Positions 8,743-19,440 are shown, counted from the first letter of the stretch. The stretch: DNA of 64,000 nt from Candidatus Melainabacteria bacterium (GCA_005110385.1 DUDT01000014.1:124001-188000); one strand, 5' to 3'. Made by a program: numbers and translations. The notes: a model not told the origin generated them from the sequence alone.

Positions 8743-8753
8743 AGATCCACTAA

Positions 8754-8775
8754 AAAATGCTTAAAGTAGCATTTT
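8754..8775 (+). terminator. terminator after fliH
   Basis: Perfect 8-base stem (AAAATGCT/AGCATTTT) with a 6-base loop just after the fliH stop. It closes the flagellar unit before the nfu promoter. Confidence 0.5.
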
Positions 8776-8806
8776 CCCTTAAATAGCAAATCTTTAGAGA
8801 AAACTA

Positions 8807-8812
8807 TATAAT
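8807..8812 (+). promoter_or_regulatory. -10 box of nfu, leaderless layout
   Basis: A consensus TATAAT ends 7 bases before the nfu ATG, so transcription should begin at or next to the A of the start codon. No Shine-Dalgarno is present. Confidence 0.55.
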
Positions 8813-8819
8813 TAACTTT

Positions 8820-9395
8820 ATGAGTACATTAAATGTTACGGTAAGAGCTGAGTATACACCCAACCCTAATAGTTTAAAATTCATTTGCAGCGAAACCCTT
8901 TACCCATACGGAGGATCGCTTTCGTATGATTCCAAGATTACAGCTGAAGCAGCTAAAAATCCAGTTGCTATAAGACTTTTCGACATAGAAGGTTTAAATA
9001 AAATATTTATTATGTCAAACTTTGTCACTATTGATAAAGAAGACCATATAAATTGGAAGGATATTCACCTAGAAGTAAAAGAAGTTATTAAGGATCATTT
9101 ATCTTCCTTTAAAAAATGGGCTGAAGAAAATGCTCCAGCCATCCCCGAAAGTGATGGTAGTGAAGGCGGTCTTAGATTAGAAATAGAAAGAGTACTTGAT
9201 AAAATCAGACCTTCTTTAATGGCCGATGGCGGAAATATAGAACTCGTAGACGTAATCGGCACAGATGCAAGATTAAGAATGGTCGGAGCCTGTGGAACCT
9301 GTCCTAGCTCTTTAATGACGATGAAAATGGGCGTAGAAAGAGCTTTACTCTCTGAGCTACCTGGTAAAGTTGAAACAGTGACACAGGTTTTTTAG
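8820..9395 (+). CDS. Nfu-type iron-sulfur cluster scaffold/carrier
   Basis: 191 residues in two parts. The N-terminal Nfu_N domain (residues 8-95, with the TPNPNSLKF motif) is known from mitochondrial NFU1 and some bacteria. The C-terminal NifU-like domain (about 117-190) has the cluster-binding motif CGTCPSS. It carries 4Fe-4S clusters to target enzymes. It is a single-gene unit with its own promoter and ends converging on uppP. Most cyanobacterial Nfu proteins are short and lack the N-terminal domain, so the two-domain form is notable. Confidence 0.88.
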   Translation: MSTLNVTVRAEYTPNPNSLKFICSETLYPYGGSLSYDSKITAEAAKNPVAIRLFDIEGLNKIFIMSNFVTIDKEDHINWKDIHLEVKEVIKDHLSSFKKWAEENAPAIPESDGSEGGLRLEIERVLDKIRPSLMADGGNIELVDVIGTDARLRMVGACGTCPSSLMTMKMGVERALLSELPGKVETVTQVF

Positions 9396-9442
9396 GTTTT
9401 TTTCAATTTCAACTCAAAGCAATAGACTCGATAATATAATCC

Positions 9443-10234
9443 CTAAATCACCAATAAAATCACACCCAAAATAATTCGATAAACCACAAATAAAGTAAAA
9501 GTATTCTTACTTAAAAACTTAATTAAAAAATCTATAGAAATTAAACCAGCAAGGAAGCTAGTAAAGAAGCCTACAGCGAAATATAAGCCCTCGTTCATTA
9601 AATCAAAACTCGCACCAGCAGCGGTATATATTTCAAACAGATCTTTAGTCGCAAGCAAACCAGCACCCGCAATGGCTGGGCTACCCAATAAAAAAGCAAA
9701 GCGTACAGCAGCAGCACGATTCAGACCAAGACTCAAACCCGCCAAAGAACAAATCCCCGAGCGAGATACTCCAGGAAATAATGCAAGGCACTGTGCAAGA
9801 CCGATCAAGAGAGTATCTTTAAAAGAGATATCCGAAATTTCTTTTTTCTGAGGAAAAACTTTATCAGCGATAAAAAGTAATACCGCCACAATAAATAAAG
9901 TAAAAGCTATAAATTTCGTAGAGCGCAGCAATAATGAATGTTCAAAGAATGGCTTACAAGTAAAACCTATTATCACAACTGGTAAAGTAGCCACAACAAT
10001 AGCAAGTAATAATTTTCGCTGTGATTTATCTAGAATCAAACCTAGAAGATCTTTTCTAAAATAAATTAAAATCGCAAATAAAGTTCCTAAATGTAAAAAA
10101 GCATCAACATTAAGCCCTGGGTCCTGCCAGTGAAGCAGCTTGGGGAAAAGAATTAAATGAGCAGAACTGCTAATCGGAAGCATTTCAGTTACACCCTGAA
10201 CTAAGCCGAGAATAAAGATCTGGAAAATATCCAT
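9443..10234 (-). CDS. uppP: undecaprenyl-diphosphatase
   Basis: 263 residues, the usual length, very hydrophobic with about eight membrane helices. It has the two active-site motifs of the BacA/UppP family: QGVTEMLPISSSAH (residues 14-27) and PGVSRSG (about 155-161). It recycles undecaprenyl pyrophosphate, the lipid carrier of peptidoglycan and O-glycan synthesis. It lies 10 bases after trmD, in a unit with DUF3326 and trmD. Confidence 0.95.
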   Translation of the reverse strand: MDIFQIFILGLVQGVTEMLPISSSAHLILFPKLLHWQDPGLNVDAFLHLGTLFAILIYFRKDLLGLILDKSQRKLLLAIVVATLPVVIIGFTCKPFFEHSLLLRSTKFIAFTLFIVAVLLFIADKVFPQKKEISDISFKDTLLIGLAQCLALFPGVSRSGICSLAGLSLGLNRAAAVRFAFLLGSPAIAGAGLLATKDLFEIYTAAGASFDLMNEGLYFAVGFFTSFLAGLISIDFLIKFLSKNTFTLFVVYRIILGVILLVI

Positions 10235-10244
10235 AAATAAAATA

Positions 10245-11150
10245 TTACAGCAAATCAGGGCGATATTTTTTAGTCATTTTTAAAGCCTCTTCAATTCTCC
10301 AGAAAAGAATTTTCTTATGATCACCAGACTGCAAGAGCTCTGGGACAGTCTTTCCATGAAAATCTTTAGGGCGAGTGTAATGTGGATACTCTAAAAGACG
10401 TAAAGCCAGAAAGCTTTCTAGGGATTTAACATCATAGTCCAAAAGCAAATCCTGAAGGCGTTTCAGCTCAGCTTTAGTAAGATCATAATCCTTAAAATGA
10501 AAAAGCTCTTGAGCCGTGCTAAAGCTGTCAGCCGCATGGCTTTCAGTAGAACCTAAGACATTAGGCAGCAAACGCGAAACCGAGTCTATCACCGCCATAG
10601 CAGCAAGCTCACCACCCGTTAAAATAAAATCCCCCAAAGAAATAACTTTAGTCGCTAAAGAATAAATCCTCTCATCGAAACCCTCATAGTGACCGCAAAG
10701 CATGATGATTTGTTTTTTCCGTGCTAGCTCTGAAACGAGCTGCTGATTTAAGACTTCACCTCGTGGTGAAAAAATTATCACCTCTGGGGCGTGTAGCTGA
10801 ACTCCAATTTCTGCGTTTTTGTCGTCCTCATGATCCTCATGTATTCGTGATACACTGCGGTCATTCGTCCTCCTCAGCCTTGAACTTGTTCGCTCAGCCA
10901 CACGCCCCTCTGAGGAACTAGACGATATAACAGATTCAAGACAGTCATAAAAAGGCTGCGGCGAAAGCAGCATCCCAGCACCGCCTCCATAAGGCGTATC
11001 ATCAACTTTTTTATGCTTATTCGCAGAGAAGTCTCTAGGGTTATGCACGAGAACCTCACAGGCATTAGATTTCTGGGCATTCGCCAAAATACTAGCGTTA
11101 CAGTAAGACTGAATTAATTCTGGAAATAAAGTCAGAACATCAAATCGCAT
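10245..11150 (-). CDS. trmD: tRNA (guanine-N1)-methyltransferase with in-frame repeat insertion
   Basis: 301 residues, about 50-60 longer than most TrmD. Family motifs are present: VDDTPYGGGAGM (about 49-60), LCGHYEGFDER, SLGDFILTGGELAA in the trefoil-knot S-adenosylmethionine site, and YPHYTRP. It methylates G37 of several tRNAs. Between the helix ending CLESVIS and the strand starting VIIFSPRG, a 41-codon palindromic repeat is inserted (window 10786-10908), adding EGRVAERTSS through NAEIGVQLHA. A second, non-repeat expansion of about 30 residues precedes YPHYTRP. The frame is intact, so the enzyme is probably functional. It is preceded by AGGGAAG and follows the DUF3326 gene. Confidence 0.93.
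   Translation of the reverse strand: MRFDVLTLFPELIQSYCNASILANAQKSNACEVLVHNPRDFSANKHKKVDDTPYGGGAGMLLSPQPFYDCLESVISSSSSEGRVAERTSSRLRRTNDRSVSRIHEDHEDDKNAEIGVQLHAPEVIIFSPRGEVLNQQLVSELARKKQIIMLCGHYEGFDERIYSLATKVISLGDFILTGGELAAMAVIDSVSRLLPNVLGSTESHAADSFSTAQELFHFKDYDLTKAELKRLQDLLLDYDVKSLESFLALRLLEYPHYTRPKDFHGKTVPELLQSGDHKKILFWRIEEALKMTKKYRPDLL
10786..10908 (-). repeat. complete ORF-compatible palindromic element inside trmD
   Basis: 123 bp (41 codons), with inverted ends GGGGCGTGTAGCTGAA (10786-10801) and CTCAGCCACACGCCCC (10893-10908), 14 of 16 bases complementary. Internal features are a small hairpin around GTGTATCACGAATACA and two copies of GAGGACGA. The right 43 bases recur in tatC and the left 29 bases in ribD, both in the same reading frame. 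It looks like a mobile palindromic element tolerated as a protein insertion, comparable to Rickettsia palindromic elements. Confidence 0.75.
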
Positions 11151-11164
11151 TAAAAACTTCCCTG

Positions 11165-12241
11165 TTACACATAAAACAGCTTAGGATTTATAAATTCCTT
11201 ATCCTTAGTATTAGCTAAAAGATATCCAGCTGCTTCCAAATAATTATTAACAACCTTATGCGGTATAGCATAAAAATCGGCAGGATCATCAACGACAGTC
11301 TGATTATTAAGTACCGTCAGCAATTGAATTTCAGACTTATGAGCTTCTATCATTGGAACACCATTACAGCAATCATAAGGCACAACCAAATTAGATAAAT
11401 CAGCCACCCTAATATCATCCTCTTTAGGATTTAAATCCCAATCAGCTGGATTTACATATTCAGACTGAAGCAGTTTATAAGAGTGTTTCAGGGGAATAAT
11501 TCTCGGCGAAAACTGAAGACACTTAAACACTGATGGCAGAAAGGTATGTGCGAGCTGCTCAGCTGCTACCCGTGGGTGAACTACCCCTTCATGCTGAATA
11601 GGATAATCGAAGACTGGTGCATGGGCAGAAGGAATTAGAAATTGCTTAGAGACCATATGTGAGATTTTCGCTTCTATAGAACCGATAGGATCTACGCCAG
11701 CTCCATCTAAATATTCTTTAGAATTTTCTGAATCTAAGGCTAAAGGTAATTTAACTAATAAAGCTAAAGCTGTCGCCCCAGCTTCTACAGCCTGCTTGCA
11801 GGCATTTAGCAGTGGAACTATATTCCCGAGCCCTTCTAGGCTAACATTTAGAGGAATCTCCGTATAAAAAATATTTTCTAGCACATCCAATCCGTAAACA
11901 TTCTCTGCCGCATGGATAGCATTTTCAGTAACTTCTTTCTCTCTTAAAGCCGCTCCAGAATCCATAACTACTGCTATTTTATGCTTCACGTTCAGGCGCA
12001 GGCATATTTGGTTAGCAAAAAATCTATCTAAAAGATATCCTTCCAGAACCGTCACATTCTGTGGAATATCCGTAAGTGCAGCAGCATTTATAACATTTGG
12101 GTGAGTGATAAGCAGATCAGATGCTTTCGCTAAAAGCTTAGCCACAGGCGTGCCATCACCAGCATAACCACCAATTTTCGCCCCAATTCCAGTAGGAATA
12201 ATTAACGCATTGATGTTTCTATAAAGTTTCTTTACCGTCAT
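11165..12241 (-). CDS. DUF3326 family protein
   Basis: 358 residues, recognised as the DUF3326 family common in cyanobacteria and some other bacteria; its function is unknown to me. Visible conserved stretches are IPTGIGAKIGGYAGD near residue 15, ITHPNVINAA near 45, and LPSAH-like IPSAHAPVFDYP near 200. There is no signal peptide or membrane segment. It is the first gene of the DUF3326-trmD-uppP unit. A TATAAT (12253-12258) lies 11 bases before the start, giving a very short or absent leader. Confidence 0.8.
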   Translation of the reverse strand: MTVKKLYRNINALIIPTGIGAKIGGYAGDGTPVAKLLAKASDLLITHPNVINAAALTDIPQNVTVLEGYLLDRFFANQICLRLNVKHKIAVVMDSGAALREKEVTENAIHAAENVYGLDVLENIFYTEIPLNVSLEGLGNIVPLLNACKQAVEAGATALALLVKLPLALDSENSKEYLDGAGVDPIGSIEAKISHMVSKQFLIPSAHAPVFDYPIQHEGVVHPRVAAEQLAHTFLPSVFKCLQFSPRIIPLKHSYKLLQSEYVNPADWDLNPKEDDIRVADLSNLVVPYDCCNGVPMIEAHKSEIQLLTVLNNQTVVDDPADFYAIPHKVVNNYLEAAGYLLANTKDKEFINPKLFYV

Positions 12242-12288
12242 TTAACTTATTTATTATAGTGAATATTAATGGGTAAAGGCTAATTAAC

Positions 12289-14160
12289 ATGGATCTTTTC
12301 AGCTTTAATCTAAACTTGTTTGGTCCTGACGAAGTAGTACCTGAGGTTAAGATTGATGATATTCAGATACCTACAGTAGTAGAACCACCCAAGCTTGAGA
12401 TTCCAGCTCCAGTTGTTATTGAAGATACTTTTTCATCTTCTGATCAACTGCCCCCTCCCCCAGCCGCAAATTCTACAACAGTAAAGCCGAAACAGCCAGA
12501 AACTTGCACAACGCCTATTACTGATACTTTTAAATTTAGCCCAAGTAATCCAATCACCCCAACGATATTCACTCAGCAATCTACTTTTGACTGGACTAAA
12601 GTTACATGGGAAGTGTCTGATATATCTATAGATGCATTTAAAACTGATACCACTTATAGTGCAAAGTTTATAGAGCATGATGCTGCTTTGAAATTAGCTT
12701 TCGCAGACCCAAGCAAAAATTTCACAAGTATTTTTAACTCTGATAATTTTCAAGGCTACATAATTGATGATGGTAAATGGTCATACAGTGAGTTAAAAGA
12801 CTTCGAGAAAAAATTAACTGATCTTGACACTAAAGGTCAGTTAACACCTGAACAAAAGAAGGGCTTAGAATCACTAAGGAAAGAATCATCCCAAATAGAA
12901 GCCACAGTAAGATCAGGCTCAAATATTGACCCCAACAGCATTATAGACTCAAGACTCAAGAATGGAGGACAAGGCTTCTATGATAATCTTACTAAATTAT
13001 CAAACACCGTTAAGGAGCAAGAGGCTAGGAACTCAGCAGCTAAAATATCCAATGAAAATATTTTCATTAGAGACACGTTCGCTAAGGAAAACAAATCAGA
13101 GACAAGAATTAATGAACTTGCAGATAAACTAATCAAGAATGATTATTCCAGCAAAGAAGCGAAACAAAAAGATCTAGAAGAATTTCTGAAACTCTACACT
13201 GAGCTAGGCAAAGCAGAGAAGTCAAAAATGAAGGACAGTGGTATTTTTGAGAAAATTATGAATAAAGCGGAGATTCAAACTGCTATTAAAAACATTATTG
13301 ATGAATCTCAAAAAAACTTCCTTGATCGATATAAAGAATTAAAAGAGCTCGAAAGAAGTGGCAATATTTCAGCTGCAGATAGAGAAATTTTACAAAAAAT
13401 GGAAGAACAGAAAAAGAACATCTTAGAATTGCAAGAAAAAATTAAGAAGAATCCAGAAGAAGCTTATAAATATTATCAAGAATTAATGATCGCTTATGCT
13501 GAATCTGGTGATTATCAAAAAGCAGCTAACATGGCAAATGGTACAGTTACCGCTACTGATGTCGCAAACATGCAAGAAAGAATGGCCACAACAGAAGAAC
13601 AAAGAGAATCCGCAAATATTTATACAAACATACTTTTATCTGATAAAGTCTTACGTGCAAAAAATAAAATAGATACACAGGAATTAGCTAGCTGGATAGC
13701 ACAAAAAGGTGGATCAAATAAGGTTCAGCATGAATATAATATAAGTAATGATGTGATGGATAGCATAGACAGTGAAATGCATGAGTTTTATATAAATGAT
13801 CAAAGTACTTATAGTCGATATGACACAACAAGCAGTTATTACTCAAACCACGAAGATGAAATACGTCCAGGAAGTCCTGAGTTTGATGCATTACCGAAGG
13901 AAGAGCAACGCTCAAGACTAGGTCAATTAAATACAGAAATTGCACAGAAGAGCGCAGTAGAAGAACTCACATCTTGGGGAGTTCCTAGAAATATTGCAAT
14001 TGCTATAGTAACGAATAATATCTCATTTCTACAAGCCCAAGCCCAAGATATGCCAATTGAGGTAGCTTCCAAATATTTAAACTTAGCGGGTTTAAATGTC
14101 GCAACCCCAAACACCAGGTCAAATGATGTAAATAATTTTATAGGCTTAACTATAAGCTAA
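12289..14160 (+). CDS. large coiled-coil protein of unknown function
   Basis: 623 residues, not recognised. Residues 1-80 are proline-rich and acidic (PPPPAA near 60). Residues 190-470 are lysine/glutamate-rich and probably coiled coil. A Ser/Tyr-rich section lies near 510, and a small helical domain ends the protein. There is no signal peptide or membrane segment. No good Shine-Dalgarno is visible before the chosen ATG. It is flanked by the opposite-facing DUF3326 and secD genes, so it is a single-gene unit. It resembles the two 648-residue proteins at 29-33 kb in style (long, hydrophilic, lineage-specific) but not clearly in sequence. Confidence 0.65.
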   Translation: MDLFSFNLNLFGPDEVVPEVKIDDIQIPTVVEPPKLEIPAPVVIEDTFSSSDQLPPPPAANSTTVKPKQPETCTTPITDTFKFSPSNPITPTIFTQQSTFDWTKVTWEVSDISIDAFKTDTTYSAKFIEHDAALKLAFADPSKNFTSIFNSDNFQGYIIDDGKWSYSELKDFEKKLTDLDTKGQLTPEQKKGLESLRKESSQIEATVRSGSNIDPNSIIDSRLKNGGQGFYDNLTKLSNTVKEQEARNSAAKISNENIFIRDTFAKENKSETRINELADKLIKNDYSSKEAKQKDLEEFLKLYTELGKAEKSKMKDSGIFEKIMNKAEIQTAIKNIIDESQKNFLDRYKELKELERSGNISAADREILQKMEEQKKNILELQEKIKKNPEEAYKYYQELMIAYAESGDYQKAANMANGTVTATDVANMQERMATTEEQRESANIYTNILLSDKVLRAKNKIDTQELASWIAQKGGSNKVQHEYNISNDVMDSIDSEMHEFYINDQSTYSRYDTTSSYYSNHEDEIRPGSPEFDALPKEEQRSRLGQLNTEIAQKSAVEELTSWGVPRNIAIAIVTNNISFLQAQAQDMPIEVASKYLNLAGLNVATPNTRSNDVNNFIGLTIS

Positions 14161-14195
14161 AAGCCGCCCTCTTTTCGACAGCCGTCCCTAAAAAC

Positions 14196-15518
14196 TTAAG
14201 CAAAAAACTTAGCTTCCTTAATCTTAAACAGATCCACAAAGAAAAACAGCAGAGTCTTAGTCACGAACAACGAACTAAACAAACTAATCAAAACACCAAG
14301 AAGCAGTGTCACGGCAAAGCCTTTCACTATCCCAGTTCCAAATATAATTAAAACCAAACTAACGATAGAGGTATTCATATTACTATCAAAAATACTGCTA
14401 TAAGCCTTATCAAAACCATCTCTCATCCCAATAAGAACAGACTTACCAGTCGCCATCTCTTCTTTAGCACGCTCGAAAATTAATATATTAGCGTCGACAG
14501 CCATACCGATACTTAAAATGAAACCAGCCACCCCAGCAAGAGTTAAGGTTACTGTATCTTTAAACACTGCAAGAGTGAGGAATACATAAATGAGTAGAGC
14601 TAAACTAGCTACTGCACCAGAAAATCTATACATAGAGATCATAAAAATAACGACTAAAGCGAAGCCTAAAATTCCAGCCCAAAGGCTCTTGTTGATTGAC
14701 TCCTGCCCCAAAGTAGCACTAATAGAGCGTTCTGTAAGAATTTTAACCGGTACGGGTAAAGCACCAGCGTTTAACTGTACAGCTAGATCCTGAGCATCTT
14801 CTACTGAAAAATCACCAGAAATCTGTCCAGAACCTCCAGAGATAACACTTTTTACAGTAGGTGCAGAAATTAAATTTCCATCTAAAAAGATCGCAAGCGG
14901 CTTGCCTATTAACTTAGCTGTAAGCTCCGAAAACTTCCTAGCTGAATCTGGTTTTAAATCAAAATTAACAGCCCAGCCCATGCCACCATCAGACATCGCC
15001 TGTGCTTTTTTAAAATCAGCCCCAGTAATACCAGTAGAAACCCACTCTCCCTTTTCATTCATTTGAGCAAATTCAAGAAAAGCAGTAGCCAGCAGTCTTC
15101 TTTTGACCGCTTGTGGATTAGCTCCTGGAACTTCCACTAAGACTCTATCCTTACCGACCTGCTGTACAACAGCTTCTGTAGTACCTGAAGCATTAACCCT
15201 ATTTTCAAAAACCTTCACTAAACCAGCCATAGTCTCTGGATTTATTACAGGAACAGCTTCTGAGGGCAGTGCCTTAAACTCAAACTGCGAACCACCGATT
15301 AAATCCAAACCCAGTTTTATATTACTGTAGACATTAAAATTTGCGACTGTGCAAAATGGCTTTCGGGGAGACTCTAAAGGAGCATTAACTAACTGTTTTT
15401 GAGCTCCAAGCTTGGCAGTAGGCTGATTAATTAACTGAAAACTAAAGACCGAAAAGAGCGCCCAAAGCATCATTACACCTATTACAATAAGCCTAAAATT
15501 ACGTTTTACAAATTCCAT
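14196..15518 (-). CDS. secD: protein translocase subunit SecD
   Basis: 440 residues. An N-terminal membrane helix is followed by the periplasmic P1 region with the LGLDLIGGSQFEF motif (about 68-80), DRVLVEVPGA, and then the membrane domain with SIGMAVDANILIFER (about 335-350) and SSIFDSNMNTSIV, all SecD signatures. SecDF uses the proton gradient to help pull proteins through SecYEG. secF does not follow; the opposite-facing 623-residue gene ends 35 bases away. The gene starts 7 bases after ispE. Confidence 0.93.
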   Translation of the reverse strand: MEFVKRNFRLIVIGVMMLWALFSVFSFQLINQPTAKLGAQKQLVNAPLESPRKPFCTVANFNVYSNIKLGLDLIGGSQFEFKALPSEAVPVINPETMAGLVKVFENRVNASGTTEAVVQQVGKDRVLVEVPGANPQAVKRRLLATAFLEFAQMNEKGEWVSTGITGADFKKAQAMSDGGMGWAVNFDLKPDSARKFSELTAKLIGKPLAIFLDGNLISAPTVKSVISGGSGQISGDFSVEDAQDLAVQLNAGALPVPVKILTERSISATLGQESINKSLWAGILGFALVVIFMISMYRFSGAVASLALLIYVFLTLAVFKDTVTLTLAGVAGFILSIGMAVDANILIFERAKEEMATGKSVLIGMRDGFDKAYSSIFDSNMNTSIVSLVLIIFGTGIVKGFAVTLLLGVLISLFSSLFVTKTLLFFFVDLFKIKEAKFFA

Positions 15519-15525
15519 GCTCTAG

Positions 15526-16530
15526 TTAATTTAGCATGGGATCTAAAAACTTACTTTTAAATACAGAATAATTTTTAGATTCGTAGGTTTCCTTAACTTT
15601 CGCAAATATTTGATTTAAATTACCAACATCCTTGGGGTAAAATGCCACCATAGTCGAGCCAGAACCTGCTAATAAAACCTTCTTGGCTGCAAATTTAGAA
15701 TACAAAGTATCTTTAATTTGAATCAATTCCGGATAGTCATCTTTAATCGCTTCCTCAAAGCTATTATAAAGATCTTCGATAACATCTTCTTTCTGAGCAG
15801 ATAGTAAAGGTCCCTCTCGATTAAAAACTAAACCTGTAATTTTCTTTAAACGTTTTTTCTCCGCGAATCTATCAACAGCTCTATAAGCATCTGATGTAAC
15901 GATGCCGAAATTAGGTCTAACCATAATTAAATTAGAGATCTCATTATAATTAATATTTGATTTTCTATCCTTAAAATCGTCCCCAATTCCTTCAGCATAA
16001 ACACGAGGCTGAAGAAGTGAATTTAAGCAAAATGGTACGTCTGCACCTATTTTTGCAGCTAACTCGAAAAGAAAATTCGAAGAAAGCCCAGCATTAAAAT
16101 TCTCAAAAAAATATCTATTAATTACTCTTAAAATCGCAGCAGCGTCAGCACTTCCGCCAGCTAAGCCAGCTGAAATGGGGATTTTTTTATCTATATAGAT
16201 GCTTAGTTTGATTTTCTGAATTTGTTCTAAAACTTTTGGGTCCAAAGCAGTAAAATAAAGCATCAAAGCTTTATATACTATATTCTTTTCTCCAAGCTTA
16301 TCTATTTCAGGCACATTCGATTTAATGATCACTTCATAGCTAATTTCATCGGATTTAGCAACTAGAGACTCTATCTCGACATTTAATTGATCTGCCAAAT
16401 CGATAGATTGAAACAGGGTCTTGATATTATGAAAACCATCCTCGCGTGGATAAAACTTACGATCAAGGACATCAAGATATAAATTAATCTTAGCTGGAGC
16501 TTTTTCTTGGTAAACGGTCTTTATTATCAC
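15526..16530 (-). CDS. ispE: 4-diphosphocytidyl-2-C-methyl-D-erythritol kinase
   Basis: 334 residues, about 40 longer than typical. GHMP kinase motifs are present: KINLYLDVL (about 15-23), PISAGLAGGSADAAA (ATP-binding loop, about 117-131) and LLAGSGSTMVAF near 288. It phosphorylates CDP-methylerythritol in the non-mevalonate isoprenoid pathway. The start is GTG at 16530, directly before the conserved APAKINL region. It is co-transcribed with secD. Confidence 0.92.
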   Translation of the reverse strand: MIIKTVYQEKAPAKINLYLDVLDRKFYPREDGFHNIKTLFQSIDLADQLNVEIESLVAKSDEISYEVIIKSNVPEIDKLGEKNIVYKALMLYFTALDPKVLEQIQKIKLSIYIDKKIPISAGLAGGSADAAAILRVINRYFFENFNAGLSSNFLFELAAKIGADVPFCLNSLLQPRVYAEGIGDDFKDRKSNINYNEISNLIMVRPNFGIVTSDAYRAVDRFAEKKRLKKITGLVFNREGPLLSAQKEDVIEDLYNSFEEAIKDDYPELIQIKDTLYSKFAAKKVLLAGSGSTMVAFYPKDVGNLNQIFAKVKETYESKNYSVFKSKFLDPMLN

Positions 16531-16682
16531 TTCTAATATTATGGACGTTTTATATTAAAAAGCAAACATAAAATACAAAGGATCACTTTGAAATCATACT
16601 TTAAGGGTAGTTTTCAGCTAAAAACTTTAAGAGACAATTACAAATCATATACAAACCTCTTGAAGACTAGAAAATTTTAAAC

Positions 16683-16704
16683 AAACTGAAAACTGAATAA
16701 TACC
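16683..16704 (-). promoter_or_regulatory. 3' arm of the 16S processing stem
   Basis: 22 bases perfectly complementary to 18377-18398 on the other side of the 16S gene. Together they would form a long helix enclosing pre-16S, the expected RNase III substrate. A shorter inner match (AACAAGAA with TTCTTGTT) lies next to it. Confidence 0.75.
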
Positions 16705-16805
16705 TAAACCTCATTAATGAACACTCCACTAACAAGAACTGAGTTTTAATTGAAAACTTGTTAGCTTCACAGTGATCGACCATAGGACTGGTGTCCTACT
16801 CCTTA

Positions 16806-18301
<1,496 letters not shown>

Positions 18302-18376
18302 TTTTGATATAGTAATATACTACGTCTTAAAGTGTCCTGCAAAACTCAATTTTTGGATATTAACGAGATTCTTGTT

Positions 18377-18398
18377 GGTATTATTCAGTTTTCAGTTT
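18377..18398 (-). promoter_or_regulatory. 5' arm of the 16S processing stem
   Basis: Partner of 16683-16704. It lies in the 16S leader about 80 bases upstream of the mature 5' end. A possible extended -10 (TGCTAAGAT on the minus strand, about 18432-18440) lies further upstream and may be the rRNA promoter. Confidence 0.7.
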
Positions 18399-18520
18399 AC
18401 TTCCTGCTGACCTCGTCATCAGGAATTACTATCTTAGCAAAAGAACCTAGAACTTGCAGTACCCTTTGCTAAAAAAATCTTAAGATTCCCCCTCCAAAGA
18501 AAATAAATACTGAGAAGATA

Positions 18521-19426
18521 CTAACTTTTCTGCTGCGTAAAGCCTCTTAAACGAGCTACTGGCCAATAAAAAACATAAAAAGTACCTAAGCTTGCAAAAA
18601 ATATAAACATTAAAAAGACTGCGTTAAAGGCTGCAAAAATAGTAATTAGAAGAGCCTGCTCTCCTATATTAAACCTGAGAATCGGAACCCTCTGATAGAC
18701 CTGTTTTCCAAAAGACAATATAAGTGTAATTAGCGGTAACTGAGACTGATCTTTCACATTCGGCTCTGATTCAGATCCTATTTTTAAAGTATTTCCAGAA
18801 AGCATATTATTAGAAGAATATTCTGAACCTGAATTATCCGCTGGTAAAGAAACCACTTCTGGAGACAGTTTCATATCCTGATTCACGTAATAATCTATTA
18901 ATAGAACAGTAAAAAGAGCAAGCATCGCCACAGGCCAAATTAGCCAAAGTTCAAAACTTAGATTAATACCCCCAAAATGATAATTAATATAATTTATCGT
19001 CGATGAGCCAGAAAGATTAGATAAATCTCTAAAATTTAAAGCATATCTATGCTTTAAGAAAAAACCTAAAGCCAAGGAAAAAAAATAAAGAAAGTCTTTA
19101 ACCCTATCTGCGATTCGATCTAGCCATGCTCCTAAAACAGAGAACTGCTGCCTGTAACGAGCAAGCTGCCCGTCCATACAGTCAACAATAAAAGATAACT
19201 GAACCAACAATGCTCCAAGTGTCATGAATAAAGGGCTTGCAACAACAAAACAAGCAGAGGCTAAGACGCCAAGAAAAAGAGCAAATAAAGTAACGTGGTT
19301 CGGAGTTATCCAATTTATATCAGCGATGTACCTTAAAAGATAATTTGCGACAGGACCCGAGAAGATACTTGCCCACCAACCATCTATTTTCTTTATAGCT
19401 GCTTTTAATTTAATTTCATCTACCAT
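18521..19426 (-). CDS. CDP-alcohol phosphatidyltransferase family protein
   Basis: 301 residues with several membrane helices. The full family motif D-x2-DG-x2-AR-x8-G-x3-D-x3-D is visible (DCMDGQLAR followed by GAWLDRIAD, about residues 86-112). The family joins a CDP-linked lipid to an alcohol such as inositol phosphate, glycerol phosphate or serine. The exact substrate cannot be told. A hydrophilic, Ser/Asn-rich insertion (about 190-235) separates two helices. Confidence 0.88.
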   Translation of the reverse strand: MVDEIKLKAAIKKIDGWWASIFSGPVANYLLRYIADINWITPNHVTLFALFLGVLASACFVVASPLFMTLGALLVQLSFIVDCMDGQLARYRQQFSVLGAWLDRIADRVKDFLYFFSLALGFFLKHRYALNFRDLSNLSGSSTINYINYHFGGINLSFELWLIWPVAMLALFTVLLIDYYVNQDMKLSPEVVSLPADNSGSEYSSNNMLSGNTLKIGSESEPNVKDQSQLPLITLILSFGKQVYQRVPILRFNIGEQALLITIFAAFNAVFLMFIFFASLGTFYVFYWPVARLRGFTQQKS

Positions 19427-19434
19427 ATAACTTC

Positions 19435-19440
19435 AGTATA
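19435..19440 (-). promoter_or_regulatory. -10 box of the CDP-alcohol transferase gene, leaderless layout
   Basis: TATACT on the minus strand, ending 8 bases before the start codon; no Shine-Dalgarno. Confidence 0.45.
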
